64,000 nt of DNA from Clonostachys chloroleuca. Its lineage: Eukaryota; Ascomycota; Sordariomycetes; Hypocreales; Bionectriaceae. Location: NCBI GenBank assembly GCA_037952775.1, contig JBANAY010000004.1:11718001-11782000 (forward strand). The letters run 5' to 3'. The position numbers were made by a program, and so were the translations under genes. This document shows, piece by piece, positions 1 to 12,237 of this stretch (within the stretch, counting starts at the first letter, position 1; each line of letters begins with the position of its first letter). The notes below the pieces were generated by a model, which saw nothing but the letters and a program-made list of their open reading frames with translations, did no database searches and was not told where the DNA came from.

Positions 1-744
<744 letters not shown>

Positions 745-1205
745 TGTACTTATTATACAGGTTAGACGGGAAGATAAATATAATCATGGCTTCTTGGGCA
801 GCGGTTTCAGATGCGTTACGAGTCGAATTGTACACTTGAAGCGAATAAAGGAATGAATATTTCTCTACCCTTTGCCTCAATCATCGTAGATGGGCGTGGG
901 TGAAGGGAGTAAAATGCCCGTGCCCATTGATTCTTAGTAGAGCTGGCCATTAACCATTCCAACCTGTGTCCCCAAAAACCATGCTTTAACGAAACAATAT
1001 AACTTCCAGTTTCAATGTCAAGCCCACACCGTGGCAGCCTGTGTCCCACCACATCCAATTTGAATCATGCAGTCGTAGAAATATAGTAAAAAACACCTGC
1101 CAATCTGTCAACGCTGCAAGTTGACGCTGGCTCCCAAGTAACAATATTACAACAAGTTTCGTAGAAAGAATTATACCTGAACTCCCCTCCCTCCTCCGCT
1201 ATACG
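745..1205. other. Convergent intergenic region, rpt2 / promethin-like gene
   Basis: This is 3' flanking DNA of two converging genes. I see no conserved reading frame, RNA gene or repeat in it. It must hold both polyadenylation regions. Confidence 0.6.
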
Positions 1206-1782
1206 CTAGTATTCTTTGCTCGGAGGGGCGCCGGCGCCATCGACGGATTTGACACGGAAGGCCTTGGTGCTCTCGCCGCCCACGAGCTGGACGTACAGCC
1301 ACCTGGCGGCGAGGAAGGATCCCAGCGCCCAGGCCCAGACGAGGAGCGCGATGGAGGCGGCGCCGAGGAGCGCGGGGACGAGGACGAAGAGGGCGACGCC
1401 GAACCAGAAGAGGGAGAAGAGGAGGGCGACGCCGAAGGCGAAGACGAGCGTCGAGAAGACGAAGGCGGAGAAGATGAGGATGGGCGTGGAGCAGAAGACT
1501 ACTTGTGCGACGAGGGCGGACTAGAGATCGCGCGGGGTTGATTATTAGCAAAGCGGGGGTTCACTCTCTTTAATTTACGAGGGGAGATGAAGTATGATAC
1601 GGGACATGGGAGGGAGCGCGTACGAATAGGATGGGACGAGTGTGAGCGAATGTCTGGACTTGGTCGTAGGCTTGCTGGCGGGAGGCCGGCGGGACGACAC
1701 GGTCGAAGGAGCGCTGGGCGTAGGAGTAGGCTCCGGCGGCGGTGTCGGTGACGGTGCCGCGGATGCCGTTGGACTCGGACAT
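1206..1782 (-). CDS. Promethin-like small membrane protein (putative lipid-droplet assembly factor)
   Basis: Two exons on the minus strand, 1624-1782 and 1206-1520, are joined by a 103-nt phase-0 intron (GTACGC...CTAG) and encode 157 aa. The first 53 residues are soluble (MSESNGIRGTVTDTAAGAYS...). Exon 2 is dominated by two or more long hydrophobic stretches rich in F, L, V and A (about residues 54-130), then a short polar tail ending SKEY. Length and the central hydrophobic hairpin resemble the promethin family (human LDAF1/TMEM159, yeast Osw5/Ldo), which acts with seipin at ER sites of lipid-droplet formation. The gene structure is secure; the family assignment rests on architecture, and another small fungal membrane family is possible. 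Confidence 0.66.
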
Positions 1783-3194
1783 TGCTGCGGTTGGTTTGGG
1801 GAGATGTGGCAGGTCAAGGGAGAGGATCTGGAAGCTGGGTAGTTTGGGGGGAGCTTGGGCGAGCTAGTGGTTGCGACGCGATCGAGTATCAAAAGAAATC
1901 ACTGGGATTGAAAGCGAAAAGTCAAGCGGCAGGCCTTGAATTGAAGTTGGAATGGATCGCGGCTGTTTCTAGTACAGGTGTAAAGAAGATGGGGAGGCTT
2001 CACGACAGCAGCGCGTGTTGTGATGTCTCGTGAATGATGGTGTGAGGTGGGACCTGTAGGAGCAGTTGGAAGCTTGTACGGGCAAGTGATGACGCAGCTT
2101 AGTGTCCCACGCTACCCTGTAGTAGCAGATCTAGCGTTCAACAGGTTGGATAATTCCTGGTGATGGATATGTTCCTTTCATTCTGTTTCATCTAAGTGCC
2201 AAATTTAAAACAAAGGGGTAGATTGTGAGTAAATACGGGTTTAGTATTGATTTCTTCCCACCTGGGTAAGTGCAGGAGACGCCTGAGGAGCTCAAATATA
2301 CTGAGGTAGGGATTGCTGTATACAGGTAGGCAATGACCATTATGCCAGCGCAAGAGTTTCACACTCAATGTAGTCATTATCAAAACATGCCAGGAAGCCC
2401 TTTATGGAATCATTTCTAGAACCCCAGAAAAAGAAACAAATCTCCCAGTGCACCCCCAGGTTGCAGCCCATCTCGCTGTAGGTTCGCTGGTCTCTCGCCT
2501 CGGGCTCGGTGTGGCAGGGCTGCATCGAGCCGGGATCTACAGCCGGCGATGCAAGTCGATTCTTACGCAATCGGGACAGGCCAATGCCCCCAGCGCATTC
2601 ATTGCCCAATCAGGAAACCCAAGGGGTATTTTTATCATGAGTCTGGGGCATCATCCACTGGCAAACAGGGCTCTGAAGATTTTGGTACCTGCAAACATCC
2701 AGGGTCCAGGGAGTAGGATTAATAATGAGGTGGCCAGTCTTCGGCAGGAAGTTGTCCCTTTCCCCCCAAGGCTCGCTTTGGTATCAAGGTTAACATGTCG
2801 TTACCTGGTGCATGGCTCATGGTGTGGTGCTGGAGCTGCGCCACTCTGCCACGACAGATTCTCGTCCACACCGCGCGAGTCGCCTCCGGTTGGGGCAAAT
2901 GCGCACGCGGCAGAGGCATAATGCTTGCGTCAACAGCGCGGCATGTGAAGAGCAGGATCGTCCGAATGCGAGGCGAGATCTATCCAGGTGCCCATCTTCC
3001 CATGGATGGGCTAGCTTGTCTAGTGCAGTGCCTCATCCATGCGCCTCCTCCGTCTGGATGATATATCTATATAACAACTTTGTAGACTCGTCATCTAGGC
3101 TCTTTTATATCAAACAGCTTCCATCTTCTCTTACTCATACACTCACCTCTCTACCCTAATACTACACACACCTTAAACTAACACATTCACCACA
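1783..3194. other. Divergent promoter region between promethin-like and Ysc84-domain genes
   Basis: This 1.4-kb stretch separates two divergently transcribed genes and holds no convincing coding region. A TATA-like run (CTATATAAC, about 3067-3075) lies 120-130 bp upstream of the Ysc84 start, followed by a pyrimidine-rich, C/A-rich leader typical of well-expressed fungal genes. Confidence 0.5.
3067..3075 (+). promoter_or_regulatory. TATA-like element of the Ysc84-domain gene
   Basis: CTATATAAC lies about 120 bp upstream of the ATG at 3195. Between it and the start is a C/T-rich leader with TCTCTACCC and repeated ACAC motifs. Position and composition fit a fungal core promoter; function is inferred. 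Confidence 0.35.
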
Positions 3195-4456
3195 ATGACT
3201 GCCACCGTCTACTACACCGACAAGCCCACCTCCGACAAGGCCGGGTCGGAGAACCGAGAGGACACCCCAGTCTATACTGAAGAGCAGCCATCACAGACTC
3301 AAGAAAGACAACCTCCTGCCTACTCCGACGATCCCGCCATGTACGCAGCTCAAGAGCCCCAGCCCATCCCAGAGAAGGACATCGCAAAGCGACGAACTCT
3401 CCGGGAGCGTCTTCACAAGATCACCATCGCAACTGGAAAGCCCGTCAACAAGCTCACCAACATCATCGGCTCCGAGGGCTGGTGGCCCACATCCGTCGAA
3501 GATGAGTGTGTTAAGGCCGCTCGAATCCTCCATTCCTTCACAAGTATGCCCCCCAAACACTTTAAGCAAATCCATATGATCACTTTGACTGACATCCAAT
3601 CTCTTAGACCTCGACAGCTCCTCACAACCACCCAACTCCAACGGCCCCAAGCACCCGACCGGCCTGACCCGCAAGTCCATGGTCAAGATCCCCCCAAGGT
3701 CCTCCACAACGCCGCCGGCCTCGCCATCTTCAACACCGCCCGCGTGGGAGCCTGGCACGGCTCCCTCGCCGGCGGCTCCGGTCTCGTCACCGCCCGCAGA
3801 CCGGACGGCACCTGGTCGCCCCCTCGGCCTTCGTCGTCACCACCATCGGCGCGGGCTTCATGTTCGGCCTCGACGTCTACGACTGCGTGTGCGTCCTCAA
3901 CACGCCCGCCCAGGTCGCCGCCTTCACGAAGCCCCAGGTGGCGCTGGGCGGCAACTTTGGCGTCTCGCTCGGCCCCGTGGGTAGTGGCAGCGCCGTCAAC
4001 GCCGCGGTGACGAATCCCGGACGGCCGGCGTGGAGCTACATCAAGAGCCGTGGTATCTGGGCGGGCGTGCAGGTCGATGGCACCGTGATTGTGAGCCGGG
4101 CGGATGCCAATGCTGTATTCTATGAGGAGCGGGGGATCACGGCGCAGAGGATCCTGCAGGGCGATGTGGCGTGGCCCATGGGATCTCGACCTCTCTTTGA
4201 GGTGCTCAAGGCCCTGGAGGATGGGAGGGGATACGCTCCTAGCGTTGTGGAGGAGGGGGCCGTGATTCCCCCTCCTGCTCGGGATATGCCTATCATGGAC
4301 GAGAAGCAGGCCGTCATGCCCGAGGTCAAGGTTACTGACACTGAGGAGAGGGAGCAGGTCCCCGCGTACTCGGAGAAGGATGAGGAGCTGTATGCTTCGT
4401 CTCTTGCTGACGAGAAGGAGAGACTTGCCAAGGCTGACGAGAAGCCTGCACAGTGA
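3195..4456 (+). CDS. Ysc84/SYLF-domain protein (two apparent 1-nt frame breaks)
   Basis: Exons are 3195-3543 and 3608-4456 around a phase-1 intron (GTATGC...TTAG). The Ysc84 (SYLF) domain binds phosphoinositides and actin in yeast endocytic proteins such as Lsb3/Ysc84. Conserved stretches are IPPKVLHNAAGLAIFNTARV, GGSGLVTARRPDGTWSPPSA, and LNTPAQVAAF followed by GPVGSG. The SH3 domain of Lsb3/Ysc84 is absent. Instead both tails look disordered and proline/acid-rich, with a PPAY motif at residues 40-43 and VPAYSEKDEEL near the end; PPxY motifs bind WW domains of Rsp5-type ubiquitin ligases. The conserved domain runs through three frames. One C is missing from the run at 3690-3695 and one from 3819-3823. 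Allowing for both, the coding length is 1200 nt (399 aa). A homopolymer sequencing error is likelier than a pseudogene. Confidence 0.85.
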
Positions 4457-4998
4457 GAGTCGAGTATTTTCGAGCTAGTTTGACTTGGGCGTTGTTTGGA
4501 GCAACTGGGTGTTTTATAGTGTCTTTGACTTTCTCTATATTTTTCCTTTGTCAGCAGATAATTGTTCCTTGGCCTCGTATCATAGAAGACTGTTCCAATA
4601 TATTGTGGTTCAACAAAACTAGCACGTACTTGTATCCGGGACATGCTCTTTATCGCACAATACTAAACTTGGCCTAGAATGAGGATTCGTAAGACAGTGG
4701 GAGGGGTTCTCAGTAATGTCACCTCCATCCTCCATTCGAGCACTGTTCTATATGCTGGACCAAAACAAGAAATGTATGAGATGCGTATATGTATCTTTCC
4801 AGAGAGGCTATTGATGCCTGTGTCCATCTATCTAACAGGCCAAAAATACAAAGTCATTCTAATCCGACCCAAAGTGGTGATGTGTTGTTCCTCATAACGT
4901 TGCCGCAAAAAAAAAAAAGCAAAAGATTCTATCCCTACCTAATCTCCAGACGCCTTCGCCACACCTTCCTATATAGAGTGTACCCAAAATATGTGATT
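4457..4998. other. Convergent intergenic region with an A12 run
   Basis: This is the 3' flank shared by the Ysc84-domain gene and the carrier gene. It holds a run of 12 A at 4907-4918. No gene is seen. Confidence 0.55.
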
Positions 4999-6336
4999 CT
5001 AATGCAGTAAAATGTCGTATCCGTCCTTGGTGATCCTCACCTCCTCAGAACCGTATCCGTACTTTCGCCTAATGAGCTCAAAGATGATCAGCCCGGCACT
5101 GGTGCTGGGGACTTGTCGGATGGCGTTCCACCAAAACCCGCGGTACAGCCATTTCACGATGCCCAAGCCCTCGGCCTTGGCTTCGGCGCTGCAAACGGCC
5201 CACGTTTCTTGGTAGGCGTGGTAGTACGCGCGGAGCATCCGCCATCGACGCCATGGCTTGTCCGGGTTCGCAGCTCGCGAGGCCCGGAACCGTGCCGCCT
5301 TGGCATCGAGATCCTCGAGGTGGTCCCAGTGCTTGACTTGGAAGTGGGTGAGCGGATGGAGGAGAACCTGCTGTGACAGTGATGCGCATGTGCCTGCGAG
5401 AAGTAGGAACGTAGGCTCCAGAGCATAATGCGGTCGGATGATGGTTGTCGTGTCGTTCTCACGCGAACGGGTCGGACGCTTGGTGGCTAAGAGATCCACA
5501 GTGTCCTCCGCGAGGCCGCCGTAGTACCAGGTCACGAAGCGGTAGTATCCTTGGGCTTTAACATACTCGAATGTGCTGAAGAAGATGGCACTTCCTAGAC
5601 CATCTTTAGCTAGGGAAAGCCCCCATCCGGCAAATATGCCACGCAAGCCGATCTCTCTGAGCTTCTCGGAGCCGAAACTCCACATGCTACGAGGCCTGTT
5701 GCTCCCGTCATTTGGCATCATATCCCGATGATCGAAACGGGCTTGTAGGGCATCCAGGGGCGCTGCAATGACACTCTGAATGCTGCCAGCTAGCAAACCC
5801 GCCGTGAAAGTGTGAGAGGGATCAGGAGGCGGATACACCCTCTTGCGCGCTTGGGCGCTCTCCTCGTGAAGCTGGCCCAGAATCTGAAGGTAGCTGGTGT
5901 AGAGAACCGCACCAACGCCCACATTCGCAATGAGCGGCGGGAGGATCTGCTGCGGGATGACACTCCATCCCTGATGTCTGATGGCGGTGGTCAACACCCC
6001 CGGCGTCGTTCCACGAAGTAACAGCCACGCCTCCTTCAGGAAGACCTGCAGCCGCGAGGCGTTCGCATCCCTGGTGATGGTCTTCCTCAGCCCCTCGATA
6101 TGGGCTTGATGGACAGTCCGGGCATAAGCAAGATAATCCACCCGCGTGCGGAAGAAGGCCTTGGCCGGCGCACGGAAGTAGAAGGCTACGAGCTGGGCGC
6201 TCAGGGCTCGGACAGAGGCAGCAGAAGCAGCTGTGGCGGCGTTGCTCCGAGGGGGACGGTCTGAGAGGTGAGCCGCTGGGTCAGTCCCCGGAGGCAGGAC
6301 GGCCGCAGCGGAGGCGTCCTTACGACCAGTTGACAT
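4999..6336 (-). CDS. Mitochondrial carrier (SLC25-type) domain protein
   Basis: An intronless minus-strand frame. Starting at the ATG at 6336 (MSTGRKDASAAA) it gives 445 aa; the frame stays open upstream to another ATG at 6507 (502 aa). I prefer 6336 because the extra 57 residues show no carrier feature. Carrier-like repeats are degenerate but visible: APLDALQARF resembles the PxDxxxxR/K signature, followed by the amphipathic stretch LREIGLRGIFAGWGLSLAKD. A later repeat has HPLTHFQVK, and the last ends VKWLYRGFWWNAIRQVPSTS, matching the GxxxR and helix-4/6 pattern. It probably sits in the mitochondrial inner (or outer) membrane. The substrate cannot be told, and the poorly kept signatures set it apart from classical metabolite carriers. 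Confidence 0.8.
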   Translation of the reverse strand: MSTGRKDASAAAVLPPGTDPAAHLSDRPPRSNAATAASAASVRALSAQLVAFYFRAPAKAFFRTRVDYLAYARTVHQAHIEGLRKTITRDANASRLQVFLKEAWLLLRGTTPGVLTTAIRHQGWSVIPQQILPPLIANVGVGAVLYTSYLQILGQLHEESAQARKRVYPPPDPSHTFTAGLLAGSIQSVIAAPLDALQARFDHRDMMPNDGSNRPRSMWSFGSEKLREIGLRGIFAGWGLSLAKDGLGSAIFFSTFEYVKAQGYYRFVTWYYGGLAEDTVDLLATKRPTRSRENDTTTIIRPHYALEPTFLLLAGTCASLSQQVLLHPLTHFQVKHWDHLEDLDAKAARFRASRAANPDKPWRRWRMLRAYYHAYQETWAVCSAEAKAEGLGIVKWLYRGFWWNAIRQVPSTSAGLIIFELIRRKYGYGSEEVRITKDGYDILLH

Positions 6337-6861
6337 AGCTCTGCCGGTACATTGTGTTGGCCCCCTGGCTCCGTGGAAGTGAATGCTGCCGAGTCCAATC
6401 GGGTCGACTAGGAACGATGATAATATCCCGAGATGCTGGAGATTGGCGAAGTGCTGACTCAGCAATGTCGGCCATTCATATGCCCGGAAATCTAGGTCAG
6501 TGGGCAAACCGCTAGAAGCCGAGGCAGGTTACGTAAGGCAGCGACGGCATCAATCCTGACTCCACCGACAGAATATACGGGCGCTAACGGCAGATGAGCT
6601 TTCACTCCCGAGGCGAGGCTTCTCTGAGCCCGTGCTGCCGTTTTCTCAATTTAAGACGGAGGTGGGTCGTTATTTGTTTCTGGAAGGCGGTTCACATTGG
6701 AACCATTAAAGTAACATCAATTCAGTGTGTGTTTTGCCTGAGATATGCCTAAAAGAACCAATACCACCCAACGCCCCTGTAAATCAACCTCGAAGACCTA
6801 TCGGAAATGTCCCTTATATGATCGGTAACTCATGATATGTTTTTTGTAATTGGATGTGCCC
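6337..6861. other. Upstream region of the carrier gene
   Basis: This stretch separates the carrier gene start from the stop codon of elp3, both on the minus strand. It must contain the carrier promoter and the elp3 3' UTR. The possible N-terminal extension of the carrier (to 6507) overlaps it. Nothing else is seen. Confidence 0.5.
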
Positions 6862-8636
6862 TTACTCCTTGGGCTGCTCCCTGCCATCAACCCACTTGCT
6901 CATGTACGGTCCGTCCAGCCAGAACCCAAGCTTCTTGTAATAGCTTCGAACACCAACGCCAGAGATAACGCTAAGCTTCTCGCTGCCATGCTCCTCTCTG
7001 GCGATTCTCTCTGCCTCTTCCATAAGCAGCGTACCGAAACCTTGGTGCTGGAACTTTCGAGGGTCTCTGGCATGCACCGGAACAGCTGTACCGTAGACGT
7101 GAAGCTCACGCACCATACTAGTTGGCTGGCCTGTGAGTTCCTCTCGGTATGTATATTTCTCCGTGCACTTGCGCAGTCGCAGGAGCGCGACTAGGATGTC
7201 CTGCTTGGGGTCCTCATATGCGAGGAAGGTCTCCCACCCGCCGTTGGCAGTGTAGTCTCTTCGGACCAACTCAATTTGGTTGGGACGAATCTTATTCTTC
7301 ACCTCATTCACGCCGACTTCTCGAGTGCGTACGTCTCGGCAAGTGGTTCCAAAGTCCTTCATTCTGGCCAGTGCCAGCTCTCTGAGATTGCCATTCTCGA
7401 CACCAGATGAAACTAGAGGCATAGGAATATCTCGCTGAACACGATAGATCCGAGTCCAGGGGGGATGAGAGCCATGATTCTGGCGACAAGATCAATAAGA
7501 CCATTGGGCGTGTAGTTCTGATAGCGTCCAGTTCGCCACAACTCGTACAGACCAGTGCCGCGGATGACGAGAGTGGGGTAGATCTTCAGGCCATCGGTTC
7601 TGAAGGCAGGGCTTTCAAAGTATTCTCTGAACTGGTCCAAATCGCGCTCCATTCCCACGTTGGGGAGATCCGGCATCATGTGACTCACCACCTTGAAGCC
7701 AGCGTCCTTGGCTAGACAGAAAGTCTCTGCCACAGCTGCTACCGTGTGGCCTCGATTCGTGTCTCTTGCCACATCTTCGTAAAGAGACTGCACACCAACC
7801 TCTAAACGGGTGCATCCATATCGCAGCATATCAGTGAGGTGGGGTTGCAGACAATAGTCAGGGCGAGTCTCGATCGTAATTCCCACGCACTTCATGTTGC
7901 TCATTTCTCCAGCCTCCACTGCTTCATCGACGTTCGATGTCTGGTAACCACTGAGGGCATTGTGCAGTTGTGAAATGAAGTCCTCGCGGTATGACGTGGG
8001 TAGGGACATGAATGTGCCTCCCATGATAATGTATTCGACCTTGTCTACCGAATGGCCCAGCGACTTGAGTTGGTCGACTCGGCCTCTCGCCTGTTCGAAA
8101 GGATCATATCGTGCTCGGATCGCTCGCATTGACGTTGGTTCATATCCGGTATAGGACTGGGTGCTGTACTCGAAATCGGAGTCTGGACCACCGGGGCAGT
8201 AGACACATATATTGCCCGTGTAAGCAATGTGAGGACATCTATGAGGCTTGCACATGACTGCCACGACCGCAATTCCAGATGACGTTCCTTTGCCGTGTTA
8301 GCGATCCTGTATCTATCTCAAACCTCTAACGGTGAATGACGTACGAATTGGCTTTGCGATCAACTTTGGCATAATGTACTTCTTGTAGTGCTCGGGAATC
8401 GCCGCAATGATGGCCGTGAGAGGAGGGATGTTCTTCAGTTTGTGCTTCTTGGAGAGCTTGGCCCTCAGCGAGTTCAGGTTGATGTCGCGCCCGGCACGGC
8501 CATCTTTGGTCGCCTCATGGTCCTCGATCAGGGCGTTTGCGATATCAGCACAGCAGCGCAGGTACCGCTCGGTCTCAGGCACCAGGTCGGCTGCCTTCTT
8601 CTTGGACGTGGTCGCAGTAACGGTGGTGGTCGCCAT
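6862..8636 (-). CDS. elp3: Elongator complex catalytic subunit Elp3 (one apparent 1-nt frame break)
   Basis: Elp3 is the radical-SAM/acetyltransferase subunit of Elongator, which makes the carboxymethyl base of wobble uridine 34 in tRNAs. Exons are 8345-8636 and 6862-8287 with a 57-nt intron (GTACGT...AAAG); the ATG at 8636 gives [14 protein letters not shown]. The radical-SAM cluster motif [14 protein letters not shown] (C-x9-C-x2-C) is present. A C-terminal GNAT domain follows with [20 protein letters not shown] and YYKKLGF. Between the two, the conserved [17 protein letters not shown] stretch is split between frames because the G run at 7459-7464 is one base short. With that base the coding length is 1719 nt (572 aa), normal for the family. 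The gene is divergent from LSC1, with start codons 545 bp apart. Confidence 0.96.
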
Positions 8637-9181
8637 GTTGAAGTTCTGTTCCTTTCGTGTCTTCACAAGCAAGACGTGCCTCCAGGGTTCATCAAGTCAA
8701 GTCGTCCGCCACACACTAGATATTCACAAGCTGCCCCTCGCTATGACTGACTTCAAAAAACTTTGGTGGGGCTAAAGGTCAGCAAACTCCGTCTCAAACG
8801 CCGGTCACCGTATTCAAACCTTGATCGCCGTCTGTTACGGCAATACCCTGGCCCTGCGTCTGAACCCTACCGGACCACTGTAAATGGCCGTCACTAACCG
8901 TCTCTGCACAGCTCCAGGGCTTTTTACTCGGCAACGGCGCAACGTAACCGACAATTTCGGAAAAAATCACACCGAGGGTCCGAACACACCCGACTGAAAA
9001 TGGAAATGTTCATATGGCCTGCATACTGGTTCCAGATATGATGCTTCCTCGCATCACCTAGGCTTGTGACTTTCCACTCCCCGAGCAAGGTTTCCAGAAC
9101 ATCAAAACGCCCCGTCCGCAATTGACTTTGCGGCCATTCCACCTGGATTTTCTTCTTTCTTCCCCTTAACCCCCTTTCACA
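8637..9181. promoter_or_regulatory. Bidirectional promoter region, elp3 / LSC1
   Basis: This 545-bp stretch lies between two divergent housekeeping genes. The LSC1 side ends in a pyrimidine-rich leader (CTTCTTTCTTCCCC) just before the ATG. I see no TATA box. It must contain both promoters. Confidence 0.6.
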
Positions 9182-10488
<1,307 letters not shown>

Positions 10489-11244
10489 TCTACTGCACTC
10501 TTTCGTCTGTCGACCCTCATCTCTCTCGGGATGAGATGGGGGGGAGAGAGGAGTGTCTGTGAAGGGGAGGAGGACAGGCCGCCGCGACCATAGCGGGCTG
10601 TTTCTTTTAATTTATTCCATTACCGTACGCATCTGATAGAACGGGCCGGGCTGGTTGAACCGCGGGAGTGCGATATTGTTTTGACCCTTGTTTCTCAAGT
10701 TCACTTTTCCCTTTCATATGTCTGGATGTGAATAAATGGCATAACGGTTACTGAGCTTTATCTGGGCTGGATGGGTCCTACCTATCAGTTGACCCTCCAT
10801 CCTTCAAATTTTGATGACATGTAGAGAAGGCTAATATACGTCACCGGCGGCAGGGACGATCGGATGTTCGCGGCCCTCCAAAGAAAATATAATGAAACAT
10901 CTTGAACATAGTAACACACGGCTCTGGGCCAGTGAGCCCACACTTGCATTTGCCTCGAGGAAAACGATGAGTCTTGAGCCTCTGGGACAGCACGATGACC
11001 CTAACTAAATCAATTCATCGGCAGGCTGCGTGGAAAACCACTAGTATAGAATCTAGCGTAAAGGAGAAGATGACAATATAAACAACCATATAAACTCCCC
11101 ATCCATGCTGGTAATAAACGTTCCAAGGCGGCACACCCCGTGCCAAAAATCCAGGAGGAAGAGCCCAAATTGACGGCAAATTTCACGTTGTAGCTCGTTT
11201 CACCAAACGAGCGAAAAGCAAGAGTATATATAAAAAGAGGCGGG

Positions 11245-11284
<40 letters not shown>

Positions 11285-11300
11285 GCTCGCAAGCACCACA
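10489..11300. other. Convergent intergenic region, LSC1 / ubc1
   Basis: This is 3' flanking DNA of two converging genes. It includes the T36 run annotated separately. No coding region or RNA gene is seen. Confidence 0.6.
11248..11283. repeat. Homopolymer tract, T36 on plus strand (A36 in the ubc1 transcript sense)
   Basis: Thirty-six uninterrupted T residues. On the minus strand this is a poly-A run that begins 17 bases after the ubc1 stop codon. Because ubc1 keeps its introns, the run is not the tail of a retrocopy. Its exact length is uncertain in any assembly. Confidence 0.93.
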
Positions 11301-12237
11301 TCACTCCCCCAGGAGACGGGCGGTGACGTCGCCCATGTACCGCTCCTCCAGCTCGTAGTCCTGGCCGTGGTTGCGGTCGACGCCGACGTAGAGGAAGGCT
11401 TCTACGACGGCGTCGACGTCGAAGCCCATGCTGACGAAGCGGCCGACCAGCTCCTTATTGTAGCCGTTGTACCTAATAAACAAGAACCTGCTGTCAATTT
11501 CACTGGTTCGGTTGAGGGGGGAGAGCGGGTTGGTTTGGAAAGGGAGACGGAGGGAGGGGGAGGGGCAATTTTACCTCCTCACGTCATCGTCGTGCGAGGA
11601 CGGCCTGCCCTCGTTCTTGTACTGGCTCAGGTTGAGATCCCTCCTCTGTGCGCCGGCGTACTTGACGGCCCACTCGTGCGCCATGAGGGCGAACCGCTCG
11701 GGGTCGTCGAGCAGCATCTTGGCGACCTCGGCGTCCTGGGGGTCCTTGGGGTTCGGGAACTCGAGGAGCATGCGGATGGAGAGGAGGGCGGTCTTGATGG
11801 TCTGGACGGGGGACCAACCCGAGCCGAGGGTGTCGAGGCAGATTGCACCCTGCGAGGGGGAAGAGAGGGCTCGTCAGTTTCCTGGATGAACTGGCTTCTG
11901 AAGGGAGGGGGCCAAAGGGTGTCGAGGTAGGAGGGGTTTGGTGGGGTTGATTGTTTTGTTCTGCTTCCTGACTTACCGTCTGACTGCTGACGTTGGGGTG
12001 CCAGATTTTGGTCCTGAAGCTCATGGACGGCGACTTGAAGGGGTAGGCATCGGGGATGGTGATGTCGACCTCGAAGGTGCCGCCGGCATATGGAGTGTCG
12101 GGAGGGCCGTTGATTGTGCCCACGAGCCTCTTGAGGGAGACGCCGTCGGCGGGAGCAGCGAAGACGCCTGAGTTGGCCTGGTCCGAAGTGATGTCGGCCA
12201 GCTCCTTGGCTATACGACGGTCTCGGCTGGACGCCAT
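11301..12237 (-). CDS. ubc1: Ubiquitin-conjugating enzyme E2 with C-terminal UBA domain (Ubc1 / E2-25K type)
   Basis: Three minus-strand exons, 11977-12237, 11575-11849 and 11301-11472, total 708 nt and encode 235 aa; both introns have GTAA donors. The UBC fold contains the HPN motif (IWHPNVSSQT) and the active-site cysteine in GAICLDTLGSGWSP (Cys91 by my count), followed by LLEFPNPKDPQDAEVA. The last exon encodes a UBA domain (YNGYNKELVGRFVSMGFDVD...), the hallmark of yeast Ubc1 and human UBE2K, enzymes that extend Lys48-linked ubiquitin chains. The start at 12237 gives MASSRDRRIAKELADI, which matches the usual E2 helix 1. An A36 tract lies just after the stop. Confidence 0.95.

Noticed and set aside
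1171..1551. Arg/Leu-rich minus-strand open frame
   Set aside because: It is a shadow frame of exon 2 of the promethin-like gene.
2448..2921. 157-codon plus-strand open frame in the promoter region upstream of the Ysc84-domain gene
   Set aside because: Unlike a real protein, and no intron or family signal.
11248..11283. Poly-A tract as evidence for a retrotransposed gene copy
   Set aside because: The adjacent ubc1 gene keeps both introns, and no target-site duplication is seen.
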